Source: Cyclobacteriaceae bacterium
GTDB taxonomy: Bacteria > Bacteroidota > Bacteroidia > Cytophagales > Cyclobacteriaceae
DNA: 64,000 nucleotides
Assembly: GCA_026129485.1 (NCBI GenBank)
Contig: JAHCHY010000001.1
Coordinates: 186,001 to 250,000 of the forward strand
Reading direction: 5' to 3'
Under the pieces are notes generated by a model. The model was given only the letters and a program-made list of their open reading frames with translations, searched no databases and had not been told where the DNA came from. Within the stretch, counting starts at the first letter, position 1; each line of letters begins with the position of its first letter. This document shows, piece by piece, positions 43,162 to 50,867 of the stretch. Both the position numbers and the translations under genes were made by a program.

Positions 43162-43452
43162 ATGAAACAAGATTATACCATAGAGATAGTTTCGGACAAT
43201 AATTTTTCTGTGCTGAACAAGATCATCAATGTGCTTAACCGCAGGCGTGTCCGTATAAAAAAATTAATGGCACACGAAAACGAAAATGATTTTCGTAAAG
43301 GAAGTGCTGTGTTGTTGCTGCACACCACTCCCGATTTAATGGAGAAAGTAAAACATCAATTAGAAAAACTGATTGAAGTAGAGTATGCCAACTATACAAT
43401 AGGCAGCGATTATTACATGGAACTAAGCGAACGGATAGTTGATGTGGACTAA
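43162..43452 (+). CDS. ilvH: Acetolactate synthase small subunit, ACT-only form
   Basis: 96 residues: one ACT domain (YTIEIVSDNNFSVLNKIINVLNRRRVRIKKLMAHEN, then VLLLHTTPDLMEKVKHQLEKLIEV). Classical IlvH/IlvN have about 160 residues with a second C-terminal domain, missing here; the size is like the enterobacterial IlvM. It binds the catalytic subunit and normally carries feedback control by valine. The position between ilvB and ilvC supports the assignment. Confidence 0.88.
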   Translation: MKQDYTIEIVSDNNFSVLNKIINVLNRRRVRIKKLMAHENENDFRKGSAVLLLHTTPDLMEKVKHQLEKLIEVEYANYTIGSDYYMELSERIVDVD

Positions 43453-43505
43453 TTCAAAAAACGACATTCTAAATACTTATACTAACTACTAAATACTTAA
43501 AGAAA

Positions 43506-44576
43506 ATGGCAAAAATCAATTTTGGAGGGGTAATAGAAGATGTGGTAACACGCGAGGAGTTTCCGATGGAAAAAGCGTTGGACGTAATGAAGAACGAAAC
43601 CATTGCGATTATCGGTTACGGTGTGCAGGGCCCGGCACAGGCATTAAACCTGCGCGACAATGGATTTAATGTAATTGTTGGTCAGCGTAAAGGTTCCAAA
43701 ACGTGGGACAAAGCCGTATCGCATGGATGGGTGCCCGACCAAACTTTGTTCGACATTGAAGAAGCCGCCAAACGCGGAACAGTAATTCAATTCCTGTTAT
43801 CGGATGCCGGGCAAATCGCGTTGTGGCCTGCCATTAAGCCTCACCTGACTACCGGCAAAACGCTTTACTTCTCGCACGGCTTTGGTATTACCTTCAAAGA
43901 ACAAACCGGTATTGTACCTCCTGCTGATATTGATGTAATTCTGGCTGCACCAAAAGGTTCAGGCACTTCTGTGCGCAGACTGTTTTTGCAAGGCAAAGGT
44001 ATTAACGCCAGCTATGCTGTGTTCCAGAATGCAACAGGCAAGGCTACTGAAAAAGCCATTGCGCTGGGTATTGGTGTAGGTGCCGGTTATTTGTTTGAAA
44101 CTGATTTTAAGAAAGAAGTGTATTCCGATCTTACCGGAGAGCGCGGCACCCTGATGGGCGCTATTGCCGGCATCTTCGAGGCACAATACGAAGTGCTGCG
44201 TTCCAAAGGCCATACGCCTTCCGAAGCATTCAATGAAACGGTAGAAGAGCTGACACAATCGCTTATGCCATTGGTGGCAGAAAACGGTATGGACTGGATG
44301 TACGCCAACTGCTCTACTACCGCACAACGCGGTGCTTTGGATTGGAAAAAGAAATTCAAGGCCGCTACCCTTCCGGTGTTTAAAGAATTATATGAAAGCG
44401 TGGAAACCGGTGCCGAAGCAAAACGCACCATAGAAACATGCAGCAAACCTGACTATCGCGAAAAGCTGGCCGAAGAGCTGAAAGAAGTCCGCGAAAGCGA
44501 GCTATGGCAGGCCGGTGCAGCTGTACGCGCGCTACGTCCCGAGAAACAACAGGTGGAAGCATCGATGATTAATTAA
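43506..44576 (+). CDS. ilvC: Ketol-acid reductoisomerase
   Basis: 356 residues, class I size. Rossmann motif AIIGYGVQGPAQALNLRDNG, phosphate-binding loop GQRKGSKTWDKAV, catalytic-domain segments LAAPKGSGTSVRRLFLQGKG, DLTGERGTLMGAIAGIFEAQYE (metal ligands Asp/Glu) and SLMPLVAENGMDWMYANCSTTAQRGALDW. It isomerises and reduces acetolactate and acetohydroxybutyrate. It lies downstream of ilvH after a 53-nt AT-rich spacer and upstream of ilvA. The sequence between residues 70 and 150 differs somewhat from the E. coli-like and short forms, as usual in Bacteroidota. Confidence 0.96.
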   Translation: MAKINFGGVIEDVVTREEFPMEKALDVMKNETIAIIGYGVQGPAQALNLRDNGFNVIVGQRKGSKTWDKAVSHGWVPDQTLFDIEEAAKRGTVIQFLLSDAGQIALWPAIKPHLTTGKTLYFSHGFGITFKEQTGIVPPADIDVILAAPKGSGTSVRRLFLQGKGINASYAVFQNATGKATEKAIALGIGVGAGYLFETDFKKEVYSDLTGERGTLMGAIAGIFEAQYEVLRSKGHTPSEAFNETVEELTQSLMPLVAENGMDWMYANCSTTAQRGALDWKKKFKAATLPVFKELYESVETGAEAKRTIETCSKPDYREKLAEELKEVRESELWQAGAAVRALRPEKQQVEASMIN

Positions 44577-44579
44577 TAA

Positions 44580-44640
44580 AGTCTTGAGTCTATAGTCCTG
44601 AGCCAAAAAGCTTCGAACTATAGACTAAATACACAAGACT
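44580..44640 (+). repeat. Hairpin in the ilvC-ilvA spacer
   Basis: Nested stems: AGTCTTG (44580-44586) with CAAGACT (44634-44640), and AGTCTATAGT (44587-44596) with ACTATAGACT (44617-44626). There is no U-tract, so it is unlikely to be a terminator. Confidence 0.7.
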
Positions 44641-44650
44641 ATTTACTAAT

Positions 44651-45901
44651 ATGACACAAACCATCACAACGTCAGTAGATATAAACAAAGCAGCCTACGT
44701 ATTAAAAAACGTAGCGCTTAAAACACCCTTGCAATTTCACCGCAAGCTGTCGGAAAAGCTGGGTGCAGAAGTTTACCTGAAGCGTGAAGACTTGCAGGTA
44801 GTGCGTTCGTACAAAATTCGTGGCGCGTATAACCTCATTCAAAGCTTAACGGAAGAGCAGCGCCTGCGCGGAGTGGTGTGCGCCAGTGCCGGCAACCACG
44901 CACAGGGTGTTGCCTTCTCCTGTCGTGAATTAAATATCAAAGGTGTTATTTACATGCCGGCCATCACGCCCAAGCAGAAGATCAACCAGGTGAAGATGTT
45001 TGGTGGCAATAACATCGAGATCGTGCTGATTGGCGATACGTTTGATGAATGCCAGGCACATGCGCTGGAATACACGGCCACGTATAACAAGACATTCATC
45101 CCTCCCTTCGATCACCTCAAGGTGATTGAAGGACAGGGAACAGTGGCCAAAGAAATACTGGAAGAGCAATCAAACATCGATTATGTATTTGTGCCCATTG
45201 GCGGTGGCGGGTTGTGTGCCGGTTTGATAAGCTATTTTCAAACCTATTCACCTAATACAAAAGTAATTGGTGTTGAACCGCAAGGCGCACCTTCCATGAA
45301 AGAAGCTTTAAAGGCAGGCAAGCCGGTAGTGCTTGACAGTATTCAACGCTTTGTCGATGGCGCATCCGTAAAAAAAGTAGGCGAACTTACGTTTGAGATT
45401 TGTAAAGACAAGCTTACCGATATGCTGCTGGTGCCCGAAGGCAAGGTAAGCTCTGCCATTCTCCAGTTATATAACGAAGACGCCATTGTAGCCGAGCCGG
45501 CCGGGGCCTTGTCCATTGCTGCGCTCGATCAGTATGCCGCACACCTGAAAGGAAAGAAAATAGTATGCATTCTGAGCGGAGGCAACAACGACATCGACCG
45601 GATGAATGAGATCAAAGAACGGTCGTTGCTTTATGAAGGGCTGAAACATTATTTCATTGTGCGGTTCGCGCAGCGCCCCGGGGCATTGAAAGAATTTGTA
45701 AACCACATTCTCGGCCCGAACGATGACATTGTGCGGTTCGAGTTCATTCAAAAGCACAACAAGGAAACCGGCCCCGCCTTAATCGGTATTGAAGTAAAAT
45801 CGCGCGAAGATTTTGCATTGCTGATTGAGCGCATGGACAGCCACAAGCTCAACTACACCCTCGTAAATCAAAATGAGAACTTGTTTGAGTATTTGGTTTA
45901 A
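44651..45901 (+). CDS. ilvA: Threonine ammonia-lyase (threonine dehydratase)
   Basis: 416 residues. PLP fold type II: the Schiff-base lysine is in LKREDLQVVRSYKIRGAYN, the substrate loop in CASAGNHAQGVAF, the phosphate-binding glycines in VPIGGGGLCAGLI and the end in CILSGGNNDIDRM. A single C-terminal ACT-like domain (about 335-416: HYFIVRFAQRPGALKEFVNHIL) is the site for isoleucine feedback; E. coli IlvA has two. It makes 2-oxobutyrate for isoleucine, and its place in the ilv operon marks it as the biosynthetic form. It is the last gene of the first block. Confidence 0.95.
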   Translation: MTQTITTSVDINKAAYVLKNVALKTPLQFHRKLSEKLGAEVYLKREDLQVVRSYKIRGAYNLIQSLTEEQRLRGVVCASAGNHAQGVAFSCRELNIKGVIYMPAITPKQKINQVKMFGGNNIEIVLIGDTFDECQAHALEYTATYNKTFIPPFDHLKVIEGQGTVAKEILEEQSNIDYVFVPIGGGGLCAGLISYFQTYSPNTKVIGVEPQGAPSMKEALKAGKPVVLDSIQRFVDGASVKKVGELTFEICKDKLTDMLLVPEGKVSSAILQLYNEDAIVAEPAGALSIAALDQYAAHLKGKKIVCILSGGNNDIDRMNEIKERSLLYEGLKHYFIVRFAQRPGALKEFVNHILGPNDDIVRFEFIQKHNKETGPALIGIEVKSREDFALLIERMDSHKLNYTLVNQNENLFEYLV

Positions 45902-45952
45902 GACCTTTCCAAACCAGTTAAAATCGTCAGATTTCCCCGTTTTCAGAAGTAT

Positions 45953-45990
45953 TTTGGTTTTGTAGTATCCGTGTATTACATTTGTAATAC
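45953..45990 (+). promoter_or_regulatory. Promoter with overlapping palindrome for the toxin-antitoxin pair
   Basis: TTTG (45953-45956), 20 nt, then a perfect TAnnTTTG box TACATTTG (45977-45984). A palindrome GTATTAC-ATTT-GTAATAC (45973-45990) covers the -7 box, where a bound RHH antitoxin would block transcription. The antitoxin ATG is 14 nt downstream. Confidence 0.65.
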
Positions 45991-46004
45991 AAACACAAAA
46001 TGTC

Positions 46005-46253
46005 ATGCTTACCGTTCGTTTATCAGAAGAAGAAGAGGAAACATTAAATGCTTACTGCCAGCGCGAAGGAGTATCCAAATCCATTGTGGTAAAAGAAGCC
46101 ATCGAATTGTACCTCGCCCAGCGCAAAAAAAACAAAAACCCTTACGAGGCCGGTACTGATCTGTTTGGCCGGGAAGGCAGCGGCATTAAAAACAAATCAG
46201 TTAGCTATAAGAAACGGTTGAAAGACCTGCTCCATGAAAAACATTCTCATTGA
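46005..46253 (+). CDS. Ribbon-helix-helix antitoxin
   Basis: 82 residues. The N-terminal RHH fold reads MLTVRLSEEEEETLNAYCQREGVSKSIVVKEAIELYL: one strand and two helices, as in CopG-type antitoxins; the dimer strand binds DNA. The C-terminal 35 residues (NPYEAGTDLFGREGSG, then YKKRLKDLLHEKHSH) are the usual flexible toxin-binding part. It overlaps the PIN gene by 20 nt, so the pair is co-translated, and its promoter is overlapped by a palindrome suited to autorepression. The module interrupts the ilv and leu blocks. Confidence 0.87.
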   Translation: MLTVRLSEEEEETLNAYCQREGVSKSIVVKEAIELYLAQRKKNKNPYEAGTDLFGREGSGIKNKSVSYKKRLKDLLHEKHSH

Positions 46254-46647
46254 TGCCGGGCCGTTAATTGCCTTGTTCGATAAAAGCGATAGCTACCACG
46301 CACAGGCTATTGCCTTTTTAAAAAGCTTTAAGGGAACATTATTCACCACATGGCCTGTTATCACAGAAGCTTCGCACTTATTAGGGTTTAGTGTAAAAGT
46401 TCAGATAGCTTTGTTAGAGTGGATTAACCGGGGCGGTTTGCACTTAATTGAAATCGAAGCGTACCAAATCGGACGATTGATCGAGCTATCTGAAAAATAT
46501 AAAGATGTACCGATGGATCTGGCAGATGCCACGCTAATTGTGGCAGCAGAAGCCAACGACATTAAAGAAATAGCCACGATCGACTCTGATTTTTATATCT
46601 ATCGCGATATTCGCAAGCGGTATTTGAAGAACATTTTTATCAAGTAA
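46234..46647 (+). CDS. PIN-domain toxin (VapC-like ribonuclease)
   Basis: 137 residues. Acidic metal-site residues are Asp in MKNILIDAGPLIALFD, Glu in WPVITEASHLLG, Asp in MDLADATLIVAAE and Asp in IATIDSDFYIYR. This is the standard PIN toxin set; VapC proteins cut tRNA or rRNA when freed from the antitoxin. It overlaps the RHH gene upstream. Chromosomal pairs of this kind in Cytophagales are often called type II toxin-antitoxin. The target RNA is unknown. Confidence 0.87.
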   Translation: MKNILIDAGPLIALFDKSDSYHAQAIAFLKSFKGTLFTTWPVITEASHLLGFSVKVQIALLEWINRGGLHLIEIEAYQIGRLIELSEKYKDVPMDLADATLIVAAEANDIKEIATIDSDFYIYRDIRKRYLKNIFIK

Positions 46648-46657
46648 TAATAAAATT

Positions 46658-47434
46658 ATGGCGCAAGGCTTACTGATTGACATGGATGGTGTAGTGTATG
46701 GCGGGGATATTATGATTCCCGGGGCCGATATTTTTATTGCACGCCTGCTGAAAGAAGGTATTCCGTTCAGCTTTATGACCAACAACAGCCAGCGTACACG
46801 ATTGGAAGCTGTACGCAAGTTGGCTCGTTTAGGCATTAACGTAACCGAAAACCATGTATATACCAGCGCTATGGCTACCGGGAAATTTTTAGCCAGCCAG
46901 ATTCCGAACGGTACTGCGTATGTATTAGGAGAAGGGGGCCTGATTTCATCGCTTCATGAAAATGGAATTACATTGGTAAATACCGACCCTGACTTTGTGG
47001 TATTAGGCGAAGGGCGCAACTTTACTTTGGAAATGGTGCAACGGGCTGTGGATATGATATTGGCCGGGGCCAAGTTTGTTACCACCAACCGCGATCCGTC
47101 ACCCAAGAAAAAAGGCTGGGATAACCTCGGCATTGCCGCCACCACTGCCATGATTGAAGAGGCTACCGGCATCAAAGCCTTTGTAGTAGGAAAGCCCGGA
47201 CCTGTAATGATGCGCGGTGCACGCAAAGCATTAGGACTTGAAACTGCCGAAACCACCATTATCGGTGATACGATGGACACCGACATTCGCGGTGGTGTGC
47301 AGATGGGCTACAAAACCATCTTGGTTTTAAGTGGTATCACCAAAAAAGAACATTTGATTCGTTATGCCTACAAACCCGATATGGTAGTGGAATCGGTAAA
47401 TGAAATTAAACTGCCCTTACCCTGGTGGAATTAA
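46658..47434 (+). CDS. HAD superfamily (class IIA, NagD-like) phosphatase
   Basis: 258 residues. HAD motifs: LLIDMDGVVYGGD (nucleophile and acid Asp), FMTNNSQRTR (motif II), the lysine in VGKPGPVMM and IIGDTMDTDIRGG (motif IV acids). The cap between motifs II and III is of class IIA, as in NagD and p-nitrophenyl phosphatases. It presumably dephosphorylates nucleotides or sugar phosphates in the cytoplasm. It begins 10 nt after the PIN toxin gene, so it may be cotranscribed from the toxin-antitoxin promoter, and it ends before the leu attenuator. Confidence 0.9.
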   Translation: MAQGLLIDMDGVVYGGDIMIPGADIFIARLLKEGIPFSFMTNNSQRTRLEAVRKLARLGINVTENHVYTSAMATGKFLASQIPNGTAYVLGEGGLISSLHENGITLVNTDPDFVVLGEGRNFTLEMVQRAVDMILAGAKFVTTNRDPSPKKKGWDNLGIAATTAMIEEATGIKAFVVGKPGPVMMRGARKALGLETAETTIIGDTMDTDIRGGVQMGYKTILVLSGITKKEHLIRYAYKPDMVVESVNEIKLPLPWWN

Positions 47435-47506
47435 ACCCAAACAACTGTAAGTCTGATCGCCATTTTCTTACAAATTGCTTGAGTAATAGCTGGCGATTAT
47501 TCATAT

Positions 47507-47551
47507 TTGATCCTGTTATTAGTGAATCGAAATGATTACCCAATAACCTAA
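47507..47551 (+). CDS. Candidate leu leader peptide (14 residues)
   Basis: TTG-initiated ORF M-ILLLV-NRNDYPIT with codons ATC CTG TTA TTA GTG in a row, ending 15 nt before the attenuator stem. No ATG-initiated alternative exists. The Leu run fits leucine-sensing attenuation, but the start codon is weak, so this is tentative. Confidence 0.35.
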   Translation: MILLLVNRNDYPIT

Positions 47552-47566
47552 CCTAAACCTGGCGTA

Positions 47567-47592
47567 AACCGTCCCGAACACTCGGGGCGGTT
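47567..47592 (+). terminator. Attenuator terminator of the leu operon
   Basis: 11-bp stem AACCGTCCCGA / TCGGGGCGGTT with one G-U pair, loop ACAC, then TCGTTTTTTATA. It is a near copy of the ilv attenuator at 38658-38684. Confidence 0.88.
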
Positions 47593-47612
47593 TCGTTTTT
47601 TATAGCGTTATA

Positions 47613-47628
47613 CAAACTAACGATTGTT
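47613..47628 (+). promoter_or_regulatory. 16-nt element shared by the ilv and leu leaders, copy 2
   Basis: CAAACTAACGATTGTT, identical to 38705-38720; here it abuts the GTG start of leuC. Confidence 0.6.
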
Positions 47629-49041
47629 GTGAGCGAGCAGAAACCGAAAACAATTTTTGAAAAAATCTGGGATGCGCATGTAGTGAAGCGGGCAGAAGGT
47701 TATCCAGATGCCTTATTTATCGATCGTCATTACATCCATGAAGTTACCAGTCCGCAGGCATTTGATGGCTTGCGCAAGCGGGGCATTAAAGTTTTTAATG
47801 TAAACCGTACAACCGCTACAGCCGATCACAATGTACCTACTAAAGATCAGCACCTGCCCATCAAAGAAGCATTGTCGCGGCACCAGGTTGAAACATTAAG
47901 AAAAAACTGCGCAGCATTTGGTGTTGAGCTGTATGATCTGGGACATCCCTTCCAGGGTATCGTGCACATCATTGGCCCGGAACTGGGCTTAACACAACCC
48001 GGCATGACCATGGTGTGTGGTGATAGCCACACTTCCACACACGGTGCGTTTGGCAGCATAGCGTTCGGTATCGGCACTTCCGAAGTGGAACAGGTATTGG
48101 CTACGCAATGCATTTTGCAATACAAACCCAAAACCATGAAGATTGAAATCAATGGCAAGTTGGGTAAAGGCGTGGTCAGCAAAGACATTATCTTATATAT
48201 CATTTCAAAAATCTCAGCCAGTGGCGCCACTGGCTTTTTTGTGGAATATACAGGCGATGCTATTCGTTCATTATCCATGGAAGCCCGCATGACCATCTGC
48301 AACATGAGCATTGAAATGGGTGCGCGCGGTGGATTGATTGCGCCCGATGAAACCACCTTCAACTACATGAAAGGAAGAAAGTTTGCTCCGCAGGGCGCTG
48401 AATTCGATAAAGCCGTTGAAAAGTGGAAACAATTACCTTCCGATGCCGGTGCCGTGTACGATGTGGTCTTGAAATACGATGCAGCCGACATCGAGCCGAT
48501 GATTACCTACGGAACCAATCCCGGCATGGGTATGAAAGTAACGGATCGCATTCCTACCGTAGAAGAATTAAAAGAAATCAACGAGCAGGTTTCTTTTAAA
48601 AAATCGCTCGACTACATGGGCCTTGAGCCGGGCTCTGCCTTGTTGGGCAAAGCCGTTGATTATGTATTTATCGGAAGCTGTACCAATGCCCGCATTGAAG
48701 ACCTGCGGCTGGTCGCTTCGATCGTGAAAGGGAAAAAGAAAGCAAATAATGTTGAGGTGTGGGTAATCCCCGGATCGAAGCAAGTGGAAGAGCAGGCGTT
48801 GAAAGAAGGGTTGAATAAAGTATTTGAAGAAGCCGGCTTTGAATTGAGAAGCCCGGGTTGTTCGGCTTGCCTGGGTATGAATGAGGATAAAGTTCCACCC
48901 GGAAAATACTGCATCAGCACCAGCAACCGAAACTTTGAGGGAAGACAAGGACCAAGGTCAAGAACGTTTTTAGCAAGCCCGCTAAGCGCTGCAGTAGCCG
49001 CAATTACCGGCAAAGTAACCGATGTACGAGAATATATATAG
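47629..49041 (+). CDS. leuC: 3-isopropylmalate dehydratase large subunit
   Basis: 470 residues, starting at GTG 47629 ([19 protein letters not shown]), the position that fits the family. Aconitase fold: [28 protein letters not shown], and the 4Fe-4S cysteines in [13 protein letters not shown] and [11 protein letters not shown]. With LeuD it interconverts 2- and 3-isopropylmalate. It is the first gene of the leu block and lies right after the attenuator. Confidence 0.97.
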   Translation: MSEQKPKTIFEKIWDAHVVKRAEGYPDALFIDRHYIHEVTSPQAFDGLRKRGIKVFNVNRTTATADHNVPTKDQHLPIKEALSRHQVETLRKNCAAFGVELYDLGHPFQGIVHIIGPELGLTQPGMTMVCGDSHTSTHGAFGSIAFGIGTSEVEQVLATQCILQYKPKTMKIEINGKLGKGVVSKDIILYIISKISASGATGFFVEYTGDAIRSLSMEARMTICNMSIEMGARGGLIAPDETTFNYMKGRKFAPQGAEFDKAVEKWKQLPSDAGAVYDVVLKYDAADIEPMITYGTNPGMGMKVTDRIPTVEELKEINEQVSFKKSLDYMGLEPGSALLGKAVDYVFIGSCTNARIEDLRLVASIVKGKKKANNVEVWVIPGSKQVEEQALKEGLNKVFEEAGFELRSPGCSACLGMNEDKVPPGKYCISTSNRNFEGRQGPRSRTFLASPLSAAVAAITGKVTDVREYI

Positions 49042-49082
49042 TTGATAATTGCTGGCTATCAGCGTAATACCGGCAACTAATT

Positions 49083-49664
49083 ATGAAAGATAAATTCACC
49101 ATATTAAGATCAACAGCCGTACCCTTACCGGCAGAAAATATTGATACCGACCAGATTATTCCGGCACGGTTCCTAAAAGCTACCACACGCGAAGGCTTTG
49201 GCGATAATTTGTTTCGCGACTGGCGTTACACCCCGGCTGATGAACCAATCAGCGATTTCGTGCTGAACAATGTTTCATTTAGCGGAAAAATTCTCGTGGC
49301 CGGAAAAAACTTCGGTTGTGGCAGCAGTCGCGAGCATGCTGCATGGGCTATCTATGATTATGGATTTAGAGTAGTAGTGTCCAGCTTCTTTGCTGACATA
49401 TTTAAAAACAATGCCTTGAACAATGCTGTGCTGCCGGTTGTGGTTACCGATAAGTTTTTACAAAGCCTGCTGGAAACCTTACAACAAAATCCGCAAACAG
49501 AAGTAATCGTGGATCTGGTCAATCAGCAAATCAGCTTTGATGGAAAACTTGAAAAGTTTGAGATCAACGCATACAAAAAAGAATGTTTAATCAACGGGTA
49601 TGATGATATTGATTACCTGTTGAGTTTGAATAAAGAGATAAGAGAATTTGATTTAGCACATTAA
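49083..49664 (+). CDS. leuD: 3-isopropylmalate dehydratase small subunit
   Basis: 193 residues. The swivel domain of the aconitase family: [41 protein letters not shown] and [19 protein letters not shown]. It completes the LeuCD heterodimer. It follows leuC after 41 nt and precedes leuB after a 59-nt spacer that contains small hairpins. Confidence 0.97.
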   Translation: MKDKFTILRSTAVPLPAENIDTDQIIPARFLKATTREGFGDNLFRDWRYTPADEPISDFVLNNVSFSGKILVAGKNFGCGSSREHAAWAIYDYGFRVVVSSFFADIFKNNALNNAVLPVVVTDKFLQSLLETLQQNPQTEVIVDLVNQQISFDGKLEKFEINAYKKECLINGYDDIDYLLSLNKEIREFDLAH

Positions 49665-49708
49665 CTGGTTTCCAGTATCCTGTTGCCGGTAACAGGAAAC
49701 AGGCAACA
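49664..49708 (+). repeat. Hairpins in the leuD-leuB spacer
   Basis: ACTGG-TTT-CCAGT (49664-49676), then TGTTGCC (49681-49687) pairing with GGCAACA (49702-49708), with CCTGTT/AACAGG (49679-49684 / 49691-49696) as the alternative. Same style and words (CCGGTAACAGGAAAC) as the ilvB-ilvH spacer. Confidence 0.6.
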
Positions 49709-49723
49709 ATAAAGAAACTCAAC

Positions 49724-50830
49724 GTGAACAAAAAAATAGTCATATTGCCCGGAGATGGCATCGGCAAGGAAGTAACCACCGAAGGTAAAAAGGTGTTAGA
49801 AAAAATTGCTGAACTGTTTGACCACCAGTTTGAATTTGATGCTGCCACCATTGGCCACGATGCTATTGAAGCAACCGGCAATCCGTTGCCGGATGAAACA
49901 CTCACGAAACTAAAAAACTGCGATGCGATTTTGTTTGGTGCAGTGGGGCATCCGAAATACGATAACGACCCCACATTAAAAGTAAGACCCGAACAAGGTT
50001 TGCTGAAGATGCGCAAAGAGCTTGGCCTGTATGCCAACCTGCGCCCGATAAAATTGTTCGATGAACTGCTGGAAGCTTCCAGCATTAAGCCTGAAATCCT
50101 GAAAGGTTCGGATATTTTATTCTTCCGCGAATTGACAGGCGATGTGTACTTTGGTGAGAAAGGCAGGAAAGACGAAGGCAAAACTGCATTCGACCTGATG
50201 ATCTACCAAAAGTATGAAGTTGAACGCATTGCGCACAAAGCGTTCCAGGCAGCACGCACACGAAAGAAGAAAGTTACTTCCGTAGATAAAGCCAACGTGC
50301 TGGAAAGCTCACGCCTGTGGCGCGAAACAGTAAACGAAGTAAGCAAACAATATCCCGATGTAGCATTGGAACACCAGTTTATCGATGCGGCTGCCATGAA
50401 GCTGATTCAAAATCCAGGAAGCTTTGATGTAGTGCTTACCGGAAATTTGTTTGGTGATATTCTTACCGATGAAGCATCACAGATTGCCGGATCAATGGGT
50501 ATGTTAGCTTCTGCATCGGTAGGCGATACGGTTGGCCTGTACGAACCCATTCACGGCAGCGCGCATGACATCACCGGCAAAGGCATTGCCAATCCGTTGG
50601 CTTCCATTCTCTCCGTAGCATTAATGCTCGACATCTCCTTCGGACTAAAAGAAGAAGCTGATACGGTAATCCGTGCGGTTGAAGCCACATTGAAAAATGG
50701 ATTCCGAACCTCTGACATTGCAGATGCAAAAACATCTAAAGATAAAATTCTGAACACGAGTGAAATGGGAAAACAAATACTTAATCAACTTCAAAAAGTA
50801 GGCAGTAGGCAGTTAGCAGCAGGCCGATAA
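49724..50830 (+). CDS. leuB: 3-isopropylmalate dehydrogenase
   Basis: 368 residues, starting at GTG 49724 (MNKKIVILPGDGIGKEV). Markers: GAVGHPKYD, ELGLYANLRPIK, FFRELTGDVYFGEKG, VDKANVLESSRLWRE, and the metal-site acids in LTGNLFGDILTDEASQIAGSMG; NAD site GLYEPIHGSAHDI. It oxidises and decarboxylates 3-isopropylmalate to 2-oxoisocaproate. The last dozen residues (QKVGSRQLAAGR) are encoded by a low-complexity run of CAGTAGGCAG-type words like the operon spacers, so the natural stop was probably lost and the tail is dispensable. Confidence 0.96.
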   Translation: MNKKIVILPGDGIGKEVTTEGKKVLEKIAELFDHQFEFDAATIGHDAIEATGNPLPDETLTKLKNCDAILFGAVGHPKYDNDPTLKVRPEQGLLKMRKELGLYANLRPIKLFDELLEASSIKPEILKGSDILFFRELTGDVYFGEKGRKDEGKTAFDLMIYQKYEVERIAHKAFQAARTRKKKVTSVDKANVLESSRLWRETVNEVSKQYPDVALEHQFIDAAAMKLIQNPGSFDVVLTGNLFGDILTDEASQIAGSMGMLASASVGDTVGLYEPIHGSAHDITGKGIANPLASILSVALMLDISFGLKEEADTVIRAVEATLKNGFRTSDIADAKTSKDKILNTSEMGKQILNQLQKVGSRQLAAGR

Positions 50831-50867
50831 TTCAAACTCCTAAATTCTATATTCTAACTTCTGATTT

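Noticed and set aside
49591-50181. 196-codon minus frame antisense to leuB
   Set aside because: LeuB motifs are on plus; the antisense product is Ser/Phe/Asn-rich without recognisable fold.
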